Notes under the pieces: model-generated
Told to the model about the DNA's origin: nothing
Seen by the model: only the letters and a program-made list of their open reading frames with translations
The model's database searches: none
Translations under genes and position numbers: made by a program
NCBI RefSeq assembly: GCF_026008495.1
Contig: NZ_BQUN01000111.1
Span: 90,526 to 154,525, forward strand
Length of the DNA stretch: 64,000 nucleotides
Origin: Streptomyces sp. A012304
Lineage (GTDB): Bacteria > Actinomycetota > Actinomycetes > Streptomycetales > Streptomycetaceae
Reading direction: 5' to 3'
Part shown: one piece after another, positions 1 through 9,014 of the stretch
Layout: every line of letters begins with the position of its first letter
How positions within the stretch are numbered: the stretch's first letter is position 1

Positions 1-2
1 GT

Positions 3-104
3 CTCGCATTCCCGGCCTGGGGCGACGGCGTTCGCCGGTACGACCGCTACGCCGGCCAATGCGTGGCCCGGGACTTCGGAGGACGCAGACTGACGCCTTC
101 TTAG
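3..104 (+). CDS. C-terminal end of an unidentified protein (cut by window edge)
   Basis: The third forward frame is open from the window edge and ends at TAG 102-104. The last residues read WGDGVRRYDRYAGQCVARDF and then a short basic tail. The other two forward frames give Arg/Pro-rich text, so this frame is the most protein-like. I do not recognise the family. About 190 bases follow before the next gene, with no obvious element. Confidence 0.4.
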   Translation, partial: LAFPAWGDGVRRYDRYAGQCVARDFGGRRLTPS

Positions 105-297
105 CGGGGCACCGGCATGGACGATCTGGTAAAGACTGCCGGGATCCGGCAATGCGATGAGGTGTCGACGCGGGCAATATAGGGGGCGAGGCGAGCACGC
201 GACGGAGGTCTCGATGCCGGGCACCGGCAGGTGCCCGGCATCCGGCTGCGGAGCTGTGCCGAGGCCGTCGTGTGACGGGGTTGATCGGGGGTTGGAC

Positions 298-786
298 ATG
301 TGGACGTTCTTGGAGGCCGTCACAGGCTTTCCGACCTTCCTGTTCACCGTCCCCCTGCTGGTAGCCGCGGGCTTTTGGCTGCTGGTCGCGGTGGGTGCCG
401 TCGGCTCACGCACCTTTGACGGGGACGCCGACCTCGGCGCGCTGGGGCTGGGCGGCGTCCCCGTCGCGGTCGCGTTCTCGCTGTGGACGGGCTTCGCCTG
501 GGCCGGCAGCCTCGGTGCCGTCGTCCTGCTGGAGCCGCTGGCTTCCTCGGGGCCGTCGCGTGCGCTGACCGGGCTCGCCGTCCTGGTCGCCGCTGCCCTG
601 GTCTCATGGTGCGCGACCCGAGCAGTGGTACGGCTACTGCGCCGCCTCCCTCCCGATGAACCCGGGCCGTCATCGCCGCACTGCGTCGGGCCGACCCGCA
701 CGGTCCGTTCGGAGCGGGCGGACGACGGCCTCCCCCAGGGCGACCGCCCTCACCCGGAACTTCACGTGCGCCGTCGGGCCGCCTGA
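298..786 (+). CDS. YqiJ/NfeD-like membrane partner of flotillin, C-terminal domain probably damaged
   Basis: Predicted 162-residue membrane protein. The start is the ATG at 298, followed by MWTFLEAVTGFPTFLFTVPL; the reading frame is open further upstream but not protein-like there. Three hydrophobic segments lie at about residues 12-35, 55-80 and 90-113. This layout is that of YqiJ/NfeD-type proteins, which usually end in an OB-fold and are encoded beside flotillins. The OB-fold start is recognisable (CVGPTRTVRSERADDG, about residues 129-144), but the text then becomes Arg/Pro/His-rich and stops after some 20 residues, so the domain looks truncated or frameshifted. It lies 165 bases upstream of a flotillin gene on the same strand. 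Family membership is inferred from topology and context, so confidence is moderate. Confidence 0.66.
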   Translation: MWTFLEAVTGFPTFLFTVPLLVAAGFWLLVAVGAVGSRTFDGDADLGALGLGGVPVAVAFSLWTGFAWAGSLGAVVLLEPLASSGPSRALTGLAVLVAAALVSWCATRAVVRLLRRLPPDEPGPSSPHCVGPTRTVRSERADDGLPQGDRPHPELHVRRRAA

Positions 787-951
787 GCCGCAGGCCCGCC
801 CCTGCCTACAGGGTTGCCCTCCGGAGACGCGCGGAAGAGCGTGTGCTCCTTTCCGGATGCCGGCATGCGCTCCCTCTCCTGATCCTTCCGATTCCCGAGG
901 ACGTCCGGGCCCTTGCCGGTCTCGGGTCCCTCACTGCCAAGGATGCTTCTC

Positions 952-2988
952 ATGACTGCCATCACCGTGGGCATCGGCGTGTTCGTCGTCGTCGGCCTGC
1001 TCGCCGTACTCGTCGTCTCCCGGCTGTTCCGCAAGGTGGAGCAGGGCAAGGCGCTGATCGTTTCCAAAATGCGGAAGGTCGACGTGACCTTCACCGGGCA
1101 GGTCGTGCTGCCCGTGCTGCACAAGGCCGAGGTGATGGACATCTCGGTGAAGACCATCGAGATCACCCGGGCCGGCCGGGAGGGGCTGATCTGCCGGGAC
1201 AACATCCGTGCGGACATCCGGATCTCGTTCTTCGTGAAGGTCAACAAGACCGTCGAGGATGTGGTCAAGGTCGCCCAGGCTGTGGGGACGGCCCGGGCCA
1301 GTGACCGGGACACCTTGCAGGAGCTGTTCCACGCGAAGTTCTCCGAGGCGCTGAAGACCGTCGGCAAGCAGCTGGACTTCACCGACCTGTACACCAAGCG
1401 CGAGGAGCTGCGGTACCGGATCATCGAGGTCATCGGTGTCGACCTCAACGGCTACCACCTGGAGGACGCGGCGATCGACTACCTGGAGCAGACGCCGCTC
1501 ACCCAGCTCGACCCCGCCAACGTCCTCGACGCGCAGGGCATTCGCAAGATCACCGAGCTGACGGCCATCGAGCACGTGCGCACCAACGAGTTCCAGCGCC
1601 ACGAGGAGAAGGAGATCACCCGGCAGAACGTCGACGCCCGCGAGGCCATCCTGGAGCTGGAGCGTCGGCAGGCGGATGCCGAGATCAAGCAGCGCCGGGA
1701 GATCGAGACCGTACGGGCCCGTGAGGAGGCCGAGACGGCGCGGGTGGTGGAGGAGGAGCGGCTGCGGGCGCAGTCCGCGTTCCTCAGGACCGAGGAGCAG
1801 CTCGGTGTGCAGCGGGAGAACCAGGCCCGTGAGGTCGCGGTCGCCGCGAAGAACCGTGAGCGGGTCATCGCCGTCGAGAGCGAGCGCATCGAGAAGGACC
1901 GGCTCCTCGAAGTCATCGCGCGGGAGCGGGAGACGGAGCTGACGCGGATCGCCGCCGAGAAGGAGGTCGAGGCGGAGAAGCGGGAGATCGCCGAGGTCAT
2001 CCGGGAACGGGTCGCCGTGGACCGTACGGTCGCCGAGCAGGAGGAGTCGATCAAGAAGCTGCGGGCCGTGGAGGAGGCGGAGCGACAGCGGCAGACCGTG
2101 GTCATCGCCGCCGAGGCTCAGGCGCAGGAGAAGCTGGTCAAGGACATCAAGGCGGCCGAGGCCGCCGAGCAGGCCGCCACGCACCGGGCCGCCGAGGAAC
2201 TGACCCTGGCGGAGGCCCGGTTGAAGACCGCCGACCTCGACGCGCGGGCCAAGCTGCGCCTCGCCGAGGGCGTCCAGGCGGAGGCCGCCGCCGAGGGCCT
2301 GGCCGCCGTCCAGGTCCGCGACAAGGAGGCCGAGGTCATCGAGAAGGCCGGCCGCGCGGAGGCCGAGGCGACCGAGGCACGGATGCGGGCCGAGGCGGCG
2401 GGCGCCCGGGCGCAGGCGCTCGCCGAGGCGGAGGCCATCGGCGAGAAGCTCAAGGCCGAGGCGGCGGGACTGACGGAGAAGGCGGCGGCGATGGCCGCGC
2501 TGGACGAGGCGTCGCGTGGGCACGAGGAGTTCCGGCTGCGGCTGGAGGCGGAGAAGGACGTACGGCTGGCCGGGCTGGAGGCGCAGCGGCAGGTCGCCGA
2601 GGCGCAGGCCACGGTGCTGGCGACCGGTCTGGAGAACGCCGACATCAACATCGTCGGCGGGGAGTCGGTCTTCCTCGACCGGCTGGTGTCCTCGATCGCG
2701 CTCGGCAAGGGCGTCGACGGCTTCGTCCAGCACTCCGAGACCGCCCAGGCGCTGGCGAAGCCCTGGCTGGACGGCACCGCCAGCTTCACCGACGACCTCG
2801 GCCGCGTGCTCGGCTCGGTCTCCACGGCCGACGTGCAGAACCTGACCGTCTCCGCCCTGCTGATGAAGCTCATGAACACGGGCGGCGCGAACGCCGGACA
2901 GGTCAAGCAACTGCTCGACAGGGCCGGTGAGCTGGGTCTCGCGGACACCTCGCTCACCGCGCTGAACGGCAGCGCCGCCAAGGTCTGA
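952..2988 (+). CDS. YqiK-type flotillin (SPFH/band 7 protein)
   Basis: Flotillin-family protein of 678 residues, expected to organise membrane microdomains. An N-terminal membrane anchor (residues 3-24, ITVGIGVFVVVGLLAVLVVS) is followed by an SPFH/PHB domain (about 28-200). Next comes a long Glu/Ala/Arg-rich coiled coil with many AEAE-type repeats (about 210-560), and then a C-terminal region around ENADINIVGGESVFLD. Length and order fit the YqiK/FloT type. I chose the ATG at 952 because AAGG at 939-942 is well spaced from it; the in-frame ATG at 943 is too close to that site. The membrane protein upstream and the giant ATPase 115 bases downstream are on the same strand and probably form one operon. 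Confidence 0.93.
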   Translation: MTAITVGIGVFVVVGLLAVLVVSRLFRKVEQGKALIVSKMRKVDVTFTGQVVLPVLHKAEVMDISVKTIEITRAGREGLICRDNIRADIRISFFVKVNKTVEDVVKVAQAVGTARASDRDTLQELFHAKFSEALKTVGKQLDFTDLYTKREELRYRIIEVIGVDLNGYHLEDAAIDYLEQTPLTQLDPANVLDAQGIRKITELTAIEHVRTNEFQRHEEKEITRQNVDAREAILELERRQADAEIKQRREIETVRAREEAETARVVEEERLRAQSAFLRTEEQLGVQRENQAREVAVAAKNRERVIAVESERIEKDRLLEVIARERETELTRIAAEKEVEAEKREIAEVIRERVAVDRTVAEQEESIKKLRAVEEAERQRQTVVIAAEAQAQEKLVKDIKAAEAAEQAATHRAAEELTLAEARLKTADLDARAKLRLAEGVQAEAAAEGLAAVQVRDKEAEVIEKAGRAEAEATEARMRAEAAGARAQALAEAEAIGEKLKAEAAGLTEKAAAMAALDEASRGHEEFRLRLEAEKDVRLAGLEAQRQVAEAQATVLATGLENADINIVGGESVFLDRLVSSIALGKGVDGFVQHSETAQALAKPWLDGTASFTDDLGRVLGSVSTADVQNLTVSALLMKLMNTGGANAGQVKQLLDRAGELGLADTSLTALNGSAAKV

Positions 2989-3103
2989 GCGCCGCCGACG
3001 CCTGAGCGTCGCCAAGGTCCGACAGACCCGCGGTCCGGAGCTGCCGCACAGGGGACGGCAGCTCCGGACCGCGTACCTTTCCCGACTTCCTGAGAGGGAT
3101 CCC

Positions 3104-6100
3104 ATGACCACCGGGACCACGGGCCTGGACACCGGTACGCAGGACGCGTTCGACGCCGGCACGTACGAGGTGCTGCGCGACCGGCTCGCCGCGCAGGCCG
3201 CCGAGCTCGCCCGCCGCGCCGAGGCGCTCAACGTCCGCCGCACCGAGGAGTTCGGCTCCACCCGGCTGGAGTTGCGAAGCACCGAGCGGCTGCGCACCGA
3301 GCACACCTGCGTGCCCCGCGACATCGTCTCCGTCGGTGATGTGCTGCTCTTCGGCCACAACGTCTTCCTCGGCCTGAAACCGGAGACGGCCGTCGGCGAC
3401 GTCTTCGCCCTGCACGACCGCGACCTGAACCGGCTGCCCGACGACGCCGTGCCCGGCCTGCTCGACGACCCCGCCTTCGTACGGGAGTTCGCCGCCCTCT
3501 ACCGCTACTACCGGCAGGCCCACCTGCTCCAGCTCCGCCGTGTCGACGGCAAGGTGCTCGCCGTCTTCCAGACCGGCGAGAAGGCCGACGACATCCGCGT
3601 CCTGCGCTGGGCGGTGACCGACGAGGGCCGGGCGACCTTCCTGGACGCGCGGGGCGAACGCGACCACGTCTTCCCGCCCTCCCACGACTTCGCATGGACG
3701 GAGACGACCCGCGAGGACCACGTCCTGGGCCGCCACCCGCACGTCTCCATCGAGGGCGAGATCTTCGTCGAGACGGTCGGCGGGACGCTGACGGTCAAGG
3801 TCGAGAACAACACCGAGACGGGAGAGGGCGTCTACGCCGAGCCGGTCGCCGAGCCGCTGCAGTCGCTCGCCGACGCGGACATCGCGTACGCGCGCGTGGG
3901 AGCCCTCATCCTGCTGGACGTCCTCCCCTACAAGGAGGACGTCCACCGGTACCTGGTCTTCAACACCCTCACCCGGACGGTCGTCCGCCTCGACGGCATC
4001 GGGCAGGGGTGCCGCCGCCTGCCCGAGGACCAGGGCATCGTCTTCCCCGGCGGCTACTGCCTGGCGACCGGCACCCACAAGACGTACGAACTCGACACCG
4101 TCGACCTGGAGTTCGAACGCGAGGTGCGCTCACCCAACGGTGAGGACGTGCTGTACGCGTTCCACGCGCGGGTGGAGGGCCGCAGTCTGCTGCTGCCGTA
4201 CAACATGATCCGCAAGGAGGTCGCCACTCCGCTGTCCTGCCACGGCTGGGCCCTCTTCGACGACGGCACGCTGATGGTGCTGCGGGCGGACCCCGCGGGA
4301 ACGGGCGACGAACCGCAGCGCGTCCACCCGCTCCAACTGTGGAACTCCCCGTACGTCTCCGACACCTACGCCGCGGCCCAGCCGCTCGGCACCGGCCCGC
4401 TCGCCCGCGTCGGCAACGCCGACCTCGTCCGGGGTATCTCCGACTGTCTTTCCATCGCGGGCGCCGTCGCCGAGACGACCCCGACGAGCGCGGTGTACGA
4501 GGCGCTGGCCGGCGCCTGCGTCCGGGCCGCCGACTCCTACCACTGGCTGCGCGAGCCCGAGCTCGGCGAGCTGCACGAGCCGCTCACACAGGTCCGGGTC
4601 ACCGCCGAGCAGGTACTGGCCGAGTTCGAGACCGTCCAGGCCCTCACCCGGCAGGCGGCCGACGCGCTCGGCGAGGCGGCGGTCCGGGTCGCCACGGTGG
4701 TGCGGCGGCTGCGCGGCGAGGCCCCGCGCGGCGCCGCCGCCTGGGTGGCGGGTCTGACCGAACTCCGGCACGCACAGGGGCACCTGCTCACCCTCAAAGG
4801 CATGCGGTACGTGGACACGGCCCGCATCGACGACATGGTCGCGGACGTCGAGGCCGACCTCGCCGGCTTCGGGCAGCGGGCCGTCACCCACCTCGCCCGC
4901 GAGGATGCCTTCGCCGGTCAGCAGGCCGACATCGAGCGACTCATCGCCGACGTCGAGGCGATCACCACCGTTGCCGAGGCCGCGCCTCTCGCCACCCGCA
5001 TCGACGACATCGGCGACCAGCTGGGCACGGTGACCGAGGTCGTCGCCGGGCTCGACATCGGCGACGCCACCGTCCGTACGGCAGTCCTGGAGCGGATCGC
5101 CGAGACGCTGGGCGGCGTCAACCGCGCCCGCGCCACCCTCGACGGCCGCCGCCGCGCACTCCTCGACCGCGAGGGGCGCGCCGAGTTCGCCGCCGAGTTC
5201 GCGCTGCTGGGCCAGGCCGTCACCGGTGCGCTCGCCATGGCCGACAGTCCCGAGGCGTGCGACGAGCAGCTCGCCCGCATGCTCGTACGGGTGGAGGAAC
5301 TGGAGGCCCGGTTCGCCGAGTTCGACGACTTCCTCGGCGAGCTCGCGGACAAGCGCGACGAGATCCATGAGGCGTTCTCCGCCCGCAAGCAGAACCTCGC
5401 CGACGCCCGCGCCCGCCGCGCCGAACGCCTCGCCGAGTCGGCGATGCGTGTCCTTGGGACGGTCACCCGCCGCGCCGTCACGCTCACCGACGCGGACGCC
5501 GTCGCCACGTACTTCACGTCCGACCCGATGCCCGCCAAGGTCCGCCGCATCGCCGACGAACTGCGGCAACTCGGCGACCAGGTCCGGGCGGAGGAACTGG
5601 ACGGCCGCCTCAAGGCCGCCCGCCAGGAGGCCCTGCGAGCCCTGCGCGACCGCACCGACCTGTACACCGACGACGGCCGCACGATCCGCCTGGGCACCCA
5701 CCGCTTCGCCGTGAACACCCAGCCGCTCGACCTCACCCTCGTCCCGCACGGCGACGGCCTGGCCTTCGCGATCACCGGCACCGACTACCGCTCCCCGGTG
5801 ACGGACCCCGACTTCGCCGCGACCCGCCCGTACTGGGACCGCCCGCTGCCGTCGGAGTCCCCGGAGGTCTACCGCGCCGAACACCTCGCCGCCCGGCTGC
5901 TCGACGAGCACGGCCCGGCGGCCCTCGCCGAGGCCGACCTGACCGCCCTCGTACGCCGGGCGACGCAGGAGGCGTACGACGAGGGATACGAGCGCGGAGT
6001 CCACGACCACGACACGGTCCTGATCCTCACCGCGCTGCTCCGCCTGCACGGGGACGCGGGCCCCCTCCGCCACGAGCCGGTGGCCCGCGCGGCCGCCCAG

Positions 6101-8029
6101 CTGTTCTGGGCACACGGCACGACGGCCGGGGAGCGCGAGGCGTGGACCCGTCGGGCCGTGTCACTGGCCCGCGCGCGGGAGACGTTCGGGCTCGCGCCCG
6201 CGATCGCCGACCTGCGGGGAGAGCTGGCGGAAGCGATCGGCGGAGAATCCGCGGACGCTGCCTCCGCCTACCTCTTCGAGGAACTCACCGGCGGCCCCGA
6301 CGGCTTCGTCATCAGCGCCGGTGCCCGCACGCTGCTCGACAAGTTCCGCCGCACGGTGGGCACGCCGGCGTACGACGAGGATCTCGCCGCTCTCGGCGAC
6401 CTGGGGACACGCCGGCAGCTGGTCGAGGCGTGGCTGTCCTCGTACGCCGCCGCCACCGGCGCGGACATCACGCCCGGTGACCTGGCGGAGGCGGTGGCCG
6501 CCGAGCTGTGCCCCGATCTGACCCGCTACGAGTCGGACGCGCCTCTCACCGAGACGGTCGAGGGGCTGCTCGGCACCCACCCCCGCCTCACCGGCGGCAC
6601 GCTCACGGTCCGCGTCGACGAACTCCTCGCGAGGACAAGGGCGTTCCGGACCTACGAGGTGCCCGCCCACCGCGCCTACCAGCGTCACCGTACGGCCCTG
6701 ACGGCCGCCGAACGCGCCCGGCTGCGCCTGGACGAACACCGCCCGAGGATCATGTCCGCGTTCGTCCGGGGCCGGCTCATCGACGAGGTGTACCTGCCGC
6801 TCATCGGCGACAGCCTCGCCAGGCAACTCGGCACCACGGGCGAGACCAGGCGCACCGACACCGGCGGCCTGCTGCTGCTCGTCTCCCCGCCCGGCTACGG
6901 CAAGACGACTCTCATGGAGTACGTCGCCGACCGGCTCGGCCTGATGCTGGTGAAGATCAGCGGTCCCGCCCTCGGGCACGCGGTGACCTCGCTCGACCCC
7001 ACGGAGGCCCCCAACGTCACCGCCCGCCGGGAGATCGAGAAGATCAACTTCGCGCTGGAGGCGGGCAACAACACCCTCCTGTACCTGGACGACATCCAGC
7101 ACACCTCGCCCGAGCTGCTACAGAGGTTCATCCCGCTGTGCGACGCCACCCGCCGCGTCGACGGCGTCAAGGACGGCGAGCCACACACGTACGACCTGCG
7201 CGGCAAGCGCTTCGCCGTCTGCATGGCCGGCAACCCCTACACCGAGTCCGGCAGCCGCTTCCGCATCCCCGACATGCTCGCCAACCGGGCCGACGTGTGG
7301 AACCTCGGTGACGTCCTCACCGGCAAGGAGGACGCCTTCGCGCTCAGCTTCATCGAGAACGCCCTCACCGCCAACCCGGTCCTCGCCCCGCTCGCGGGCC
7401 GTGACCGCGCCGACCTCGATCTGCTGATCCGGCTCGCCGAGCACGACCCCACGGCCCGTGCCGACCGACTCACCCACCCGTACGCCCCCGCCGAGCTGGA
7501 GCGGATCCTCGCGGTCCTGCGCCACCTGTTCACGATCCGAGGGACGGTCCTGGCGGTGAACGCCGCGTACATCGCCTCCGCCGCGCAGTCGGACACCACC
7601 CGCACCGAGCCGCCCTTCCAGCTCCAGGGCTCCTACCGCAACATGAACAAGATCGCCCAGCGCGTCCAGCCGGTCATGAACGACACCGAGCTGGCCGCCC
7701 TGATCGACGACCACTACACGGCCGAGGCCCAGACCCTCACCACCGGCGCCGAGTCCGGCCTCCTCAAGCTGGCCGAACTGCGCGGCACGCTCACCCCTGA
7801 ACAGGCCGCCCGCTGGACGGAGTTGAAGGCGGCGTACGTCCGCACCCAGGCCCTCGGCGGCCCGGACGACGACCACCTCACCCGCGCGGTCGCCGCCCTC
7901 GGCCTCCTCGCCGACCGGATCGCCGCCGTCGAGTCGGCCATCGCGCGGGCCGCCGATCCCCGCAACCTGCTCGCGAATCCGAACGCCCGGCACGCGGCCC
8001 ACCCCGTACGCGACACCAAGGAGAACTGA
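3104..8029 (+). CDS. giant AAA+ ATPase ("DNA repair ATPase"-like), flotillin-linked
   Basis: Protein of 1,641 residues. The first ~470 residues are beta-rich with no domain I can name. Residues ~480-860 are helical and coiled-coil-like (repeated ADVEADLAGF and RARRAERLAE stretches). A single AAA+ module sits near the C-terminus: Walker A PPGYGKTT at about 1262-1269, Walker B LLYLDDIQ at about 1325-1332, and a MAGNPY sensor-like motif near 1373. Related proteins are commonly annotated "DNA repair ATPase" and, from memory, carry a DUF3686-like coiled region; I know of no demonstrated function. There is no signal peptide or membrane segment. Co-direction with the flotillin gene suggests an ATP-driven partner of the flotillin assembly. 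Directly after the stop lies a four-codon ORF, ATG CCC ATG GCA TAG at 8031. Confidence 0.85.
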   Translation: MTTGTTGLDTGTQDAFDAGTYEVLRDRLAAQAAELARRAEALNVRRTEEFGSTRLELRSTERLRTEHTCVPRDIVSVGDVLLFGHNVFLGLKPETAVGDVFALHDRDLNRLPDDAVPGLLDDPAFVREFAALYRYYRQAHLLQLRRVDGKVLAVFQTGEKADDIRVLRWAVTDEGRATFLDARGERDHVFPPSHDFAWTETTREDHVLGRHPHVSIEGEIFVETVGGTLTVKVENNTETGEGVYAEPVAEPLQSLADADIAYARVGALILLDVLPYKEDVHRYLVFNTLTRTVVRLDGIGQGCRRLPEDQGIVFPGGYCLATGTHKTYELDTVDLEFEREVRSPNGEDVLYAFHARVEGRSLLLPYNMIRKEVATPLSCHGWALFDDGTLMVLRADPAGTGDEPQRVHPLQLWNSPYVSDTYAAAQPLGTGPLARVGNADLVRGISDCLSIAGAVAETTPTSAVYEALAGACVRAADSYHWLREPELGELHEPLTQVRVTAEQVLAEFETVQALTRQAADALGEAAVRVATVVRRLRGEAPRGAAAWVAGLTELRHAQGHLLTLKGMRYVDTARIDDMVADVEADLAGFGQRAVTHLAREDAFAGQQADIERLIADVEAITTVAEAAPLATRIDDIGDQLGTVTEVVAGLDIGDATVRTAVLERIAETLGGVNRARATLDGRRRALLDREGRAEFAAEFALLGQAVTGALAMADSPEACDEQLARMLVRVEELEARFAEFDDFLGELADKRDEIHEAFSARKQNLADARARRAERLAESAMRVLGTVTRRAVTLTDADAVATYFTSDPMPAKVRRIADELRQLGDQVRAEELDGRLKAARQEALRALRDRTDLYTDDGRTIRLGTHRFAVNTQPLDLTLVPHGDGLAFAITGTDYRSPVTDPDFAATRPYWDRPLPSESPEVYRAEHLAARLLDEHGPAALAEADLTALVRRATQEAYDEGYERGVHDHDTVLILTALLRLHGDAGPLRHEPVARAAAQLFWAHGTTAGEREAWTRRAVSLARARETFGLAPAIADLRGELAEAIGGESADAASAYLFEELTGGPDGFVISAGARTLLDKFRRTVGTPAYDEDLAALGDLGTRRQLVEAWLSSYAAATGADITPGDLAEAVAAELCPDLTRYESDAPLTETVEGLLGTHPRLTGGTLTVRVDELLARTRAFRTYEVPAHRAYQRHRTALTAAERARLRLDEHRPRIMSAFVRGRLIDEVYLPLIGDSLARQLGTTGETRRTDTGGLLLLVSPPGYGKTTLMEYVADRLGLMLVKISGPALGHAVTSLDPTEAPNVTARREIEKINFALEAGNNTLLYLDDIQHTSPELLQRFIPLCDATRRVDGVKDGEPHTYDLRGKRFAVCMAGNPYTESGSRFRIPDMLANRADVWNLGDVLTGKEDAFALSFIENALTANPVLAPLAGRDRADLDLLIRLAEHDPTARADRLTHPYAPAELERILAVLRHLFTIRGTVLAVNAAYIASAAQSDTTRTEPPFQLQGSYRNMNKIAQRVQPVMNDTELAALIDDHYTAEAQTLTTGAESGLLKLAELRGTLTPEQAARWTELKAAYVRTQALGGPDDDHLTRAVAALGLLADRIAAVESAIARAADPRNLLANPNARHAAHPVRDTKEN

Positions 8030-8163
8030 GATGCCCATGGCATAGCGATACGTTTCCGCTGCGGTAACGACCCCCTCGTCCTCCCCGAAGTCCGGAGTTG
8101 CTGTCTCGCGGTCGCCGGAGCTGTTCGGCTGACCGACCGGCTCCGATGAAGGAAGGTGTCGAC

Positions 8164-8344
8164 ATGCACGGCAACCGCTCTACCACTGGATCGGTCTGGC
8201 CGTCTCCAGCGCCCTGATGCCGCTGCCGGCGATCGCGCTCCTGCGGGGACGGGTTCCTCCGTGGAGGCGCCGGAACGCCGGAGGTCTGCGTGCCCGTGCC
8301 TACGGACTTCTGTGCCTGTACGGCGGCATGCTGGCCAACTCGCG
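8164..8344 (+). pseudogene. frameshifted small membrane protein
   Basis: A strong Shine-Dalgarno (GAAGGAAGG, about 8147-8155) precedes ATG 8164, but that frame encodes only MHGNR before the text deteriorates and stops. One base out of phase, from 8181, the sequence reads YHWIGLAVSSALMPLPAIAL and continues as a plausible hydrophobic protein (GLLCLYGGMLAN) into the converging regulator gene. Restoring one missing base near 8178 (CGCTC to CGCCTC, giving Arg-Leu) joins the halves into about 60 residues. It could be a real frameshift or a base-calling error. The family is not recognised, and the true C-terminus is unclear because the frame runs on antisense to the TetR gene. Confidence 0.45.
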
Positions 8345-8923
8345 TCACACCATGGCAAGACGGTCCACCAGTAGCGCCACCCTGCGCTCGGTGTCCTCCG
8401 GCGGGAGCCGTCGCGCCCGGGTCAGCGTGGCCAGTCCGTGCAGGGCCGCCCAGAACGTCTCGGTGAACAGTGCCGGGTGGACACGGTCCCCGGCGACCTC
8501 GTCGAGGTTCTCCAGCAGGGCGGCGAAGGCGTCCTTCAGCGGCTCGGGGGTGTCCTCGTGTGCGAACGCCAGGCCGCCGTCGAGCTGGAACATGGCGTCG
8601 TAGACCGCCGGGTTGCGTTCGGCGAAGTCGAGGTAGGTGCGGGCGAGGGCGGTGACCCGGGCGCGGGGGCCGTCCGCGGCGGAGGTCGCGGCCCGCAGCG
8701 CCGCGGCCATCTCGGCGGCGCCCTGGAGGGCGACGGCGCCGATGATCTCGCGCTTGCCGCGGAAATGGCTGTAGAGGACGGGCTGGCTGTATTCGATGCG
8801 CTCGGCGAGCCGGCGGGTGGTGACCGCGTCCCAGCCCTGCTGCTCGGCGAGTTCACGGGCCGTCGCCACGATGAGGTGTTCGCGCTCCGCCCGTTCGCGC
8901 TGCTTGCGTTCCTGTACCGACAT
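8345..8923 (-). CDS. TetR/AcrR-family repressor
   Basis: 192-residue regulator. The N-terminal HTH (about residues 14-60) shows the TetR pattern, IVATARELAEQQGWDAVTTR followed by SQPVLYSHFRGKREI. The C-terminal ligand domain is helical, with a TFWAALHGLATLTR segment of the WHG-type C-domain. It is divergent from the DUF1772 membrane-protein gene. The 91-base gap holds CTAGC/GCTAG inverted repeats, so it very likely represses itself and that neighbour. The inducer is unknown. Confidence 0.9.
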   Translation of the reverse strand: MSVQERKQRERAEREHLIVATARELAEQQGWDAVTTRRLAERIEYSQPVLYSHFRGKREIIGAVALQGAAEMAAALRAATSAADGPRARVTALARTYLDFAERNPAVYDAMFQLDGGLAFAHEDTPEPLKDAFAALLENLDEVAGDRVHPALFTETFWAALHGLATLTRARRLPPEDTERRVALLVDRLAMV

Positions 8924-8932
8924 AGCCCGATC

Positions 8933-8998
8933 CTAGCACCGCTAGACAATCGAGCGGCAGCAGCGCTAGCGTTGCCTCGTCATCTAGCGGCGCTAGAT
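8933..8998. promoter_or_regulatory. operator cluster for divergent TetR/DUF1772 genes
   Basis: Three related palindromes lie between the divergent starts: CTAGCACCGCTAG (8933-8945), a GCTAGC core near 8965-8970, and ATCTAGCGGCGCTAGAT (8982-8998, seven-base arms around GGC). The last ends 16 bases before the DUF1772 start and the first begins 9 bases upstream of the TetR start. Position and symmetry make them the likely binding sites of the adjacent repressor. Confidence 0.68.
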
Positions 8999-9014
8999 CC
9001 CTGGAGGGGTCATC

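Noticed and set aside
931..3360. 809-codon minus-strand open frame across the flotillin gene
   Set aside because: Leu/Gly/Asp/Arg-rich shadow text caused by high GC; no ribosome site, and the plus-strand flotillin is unambiguous.
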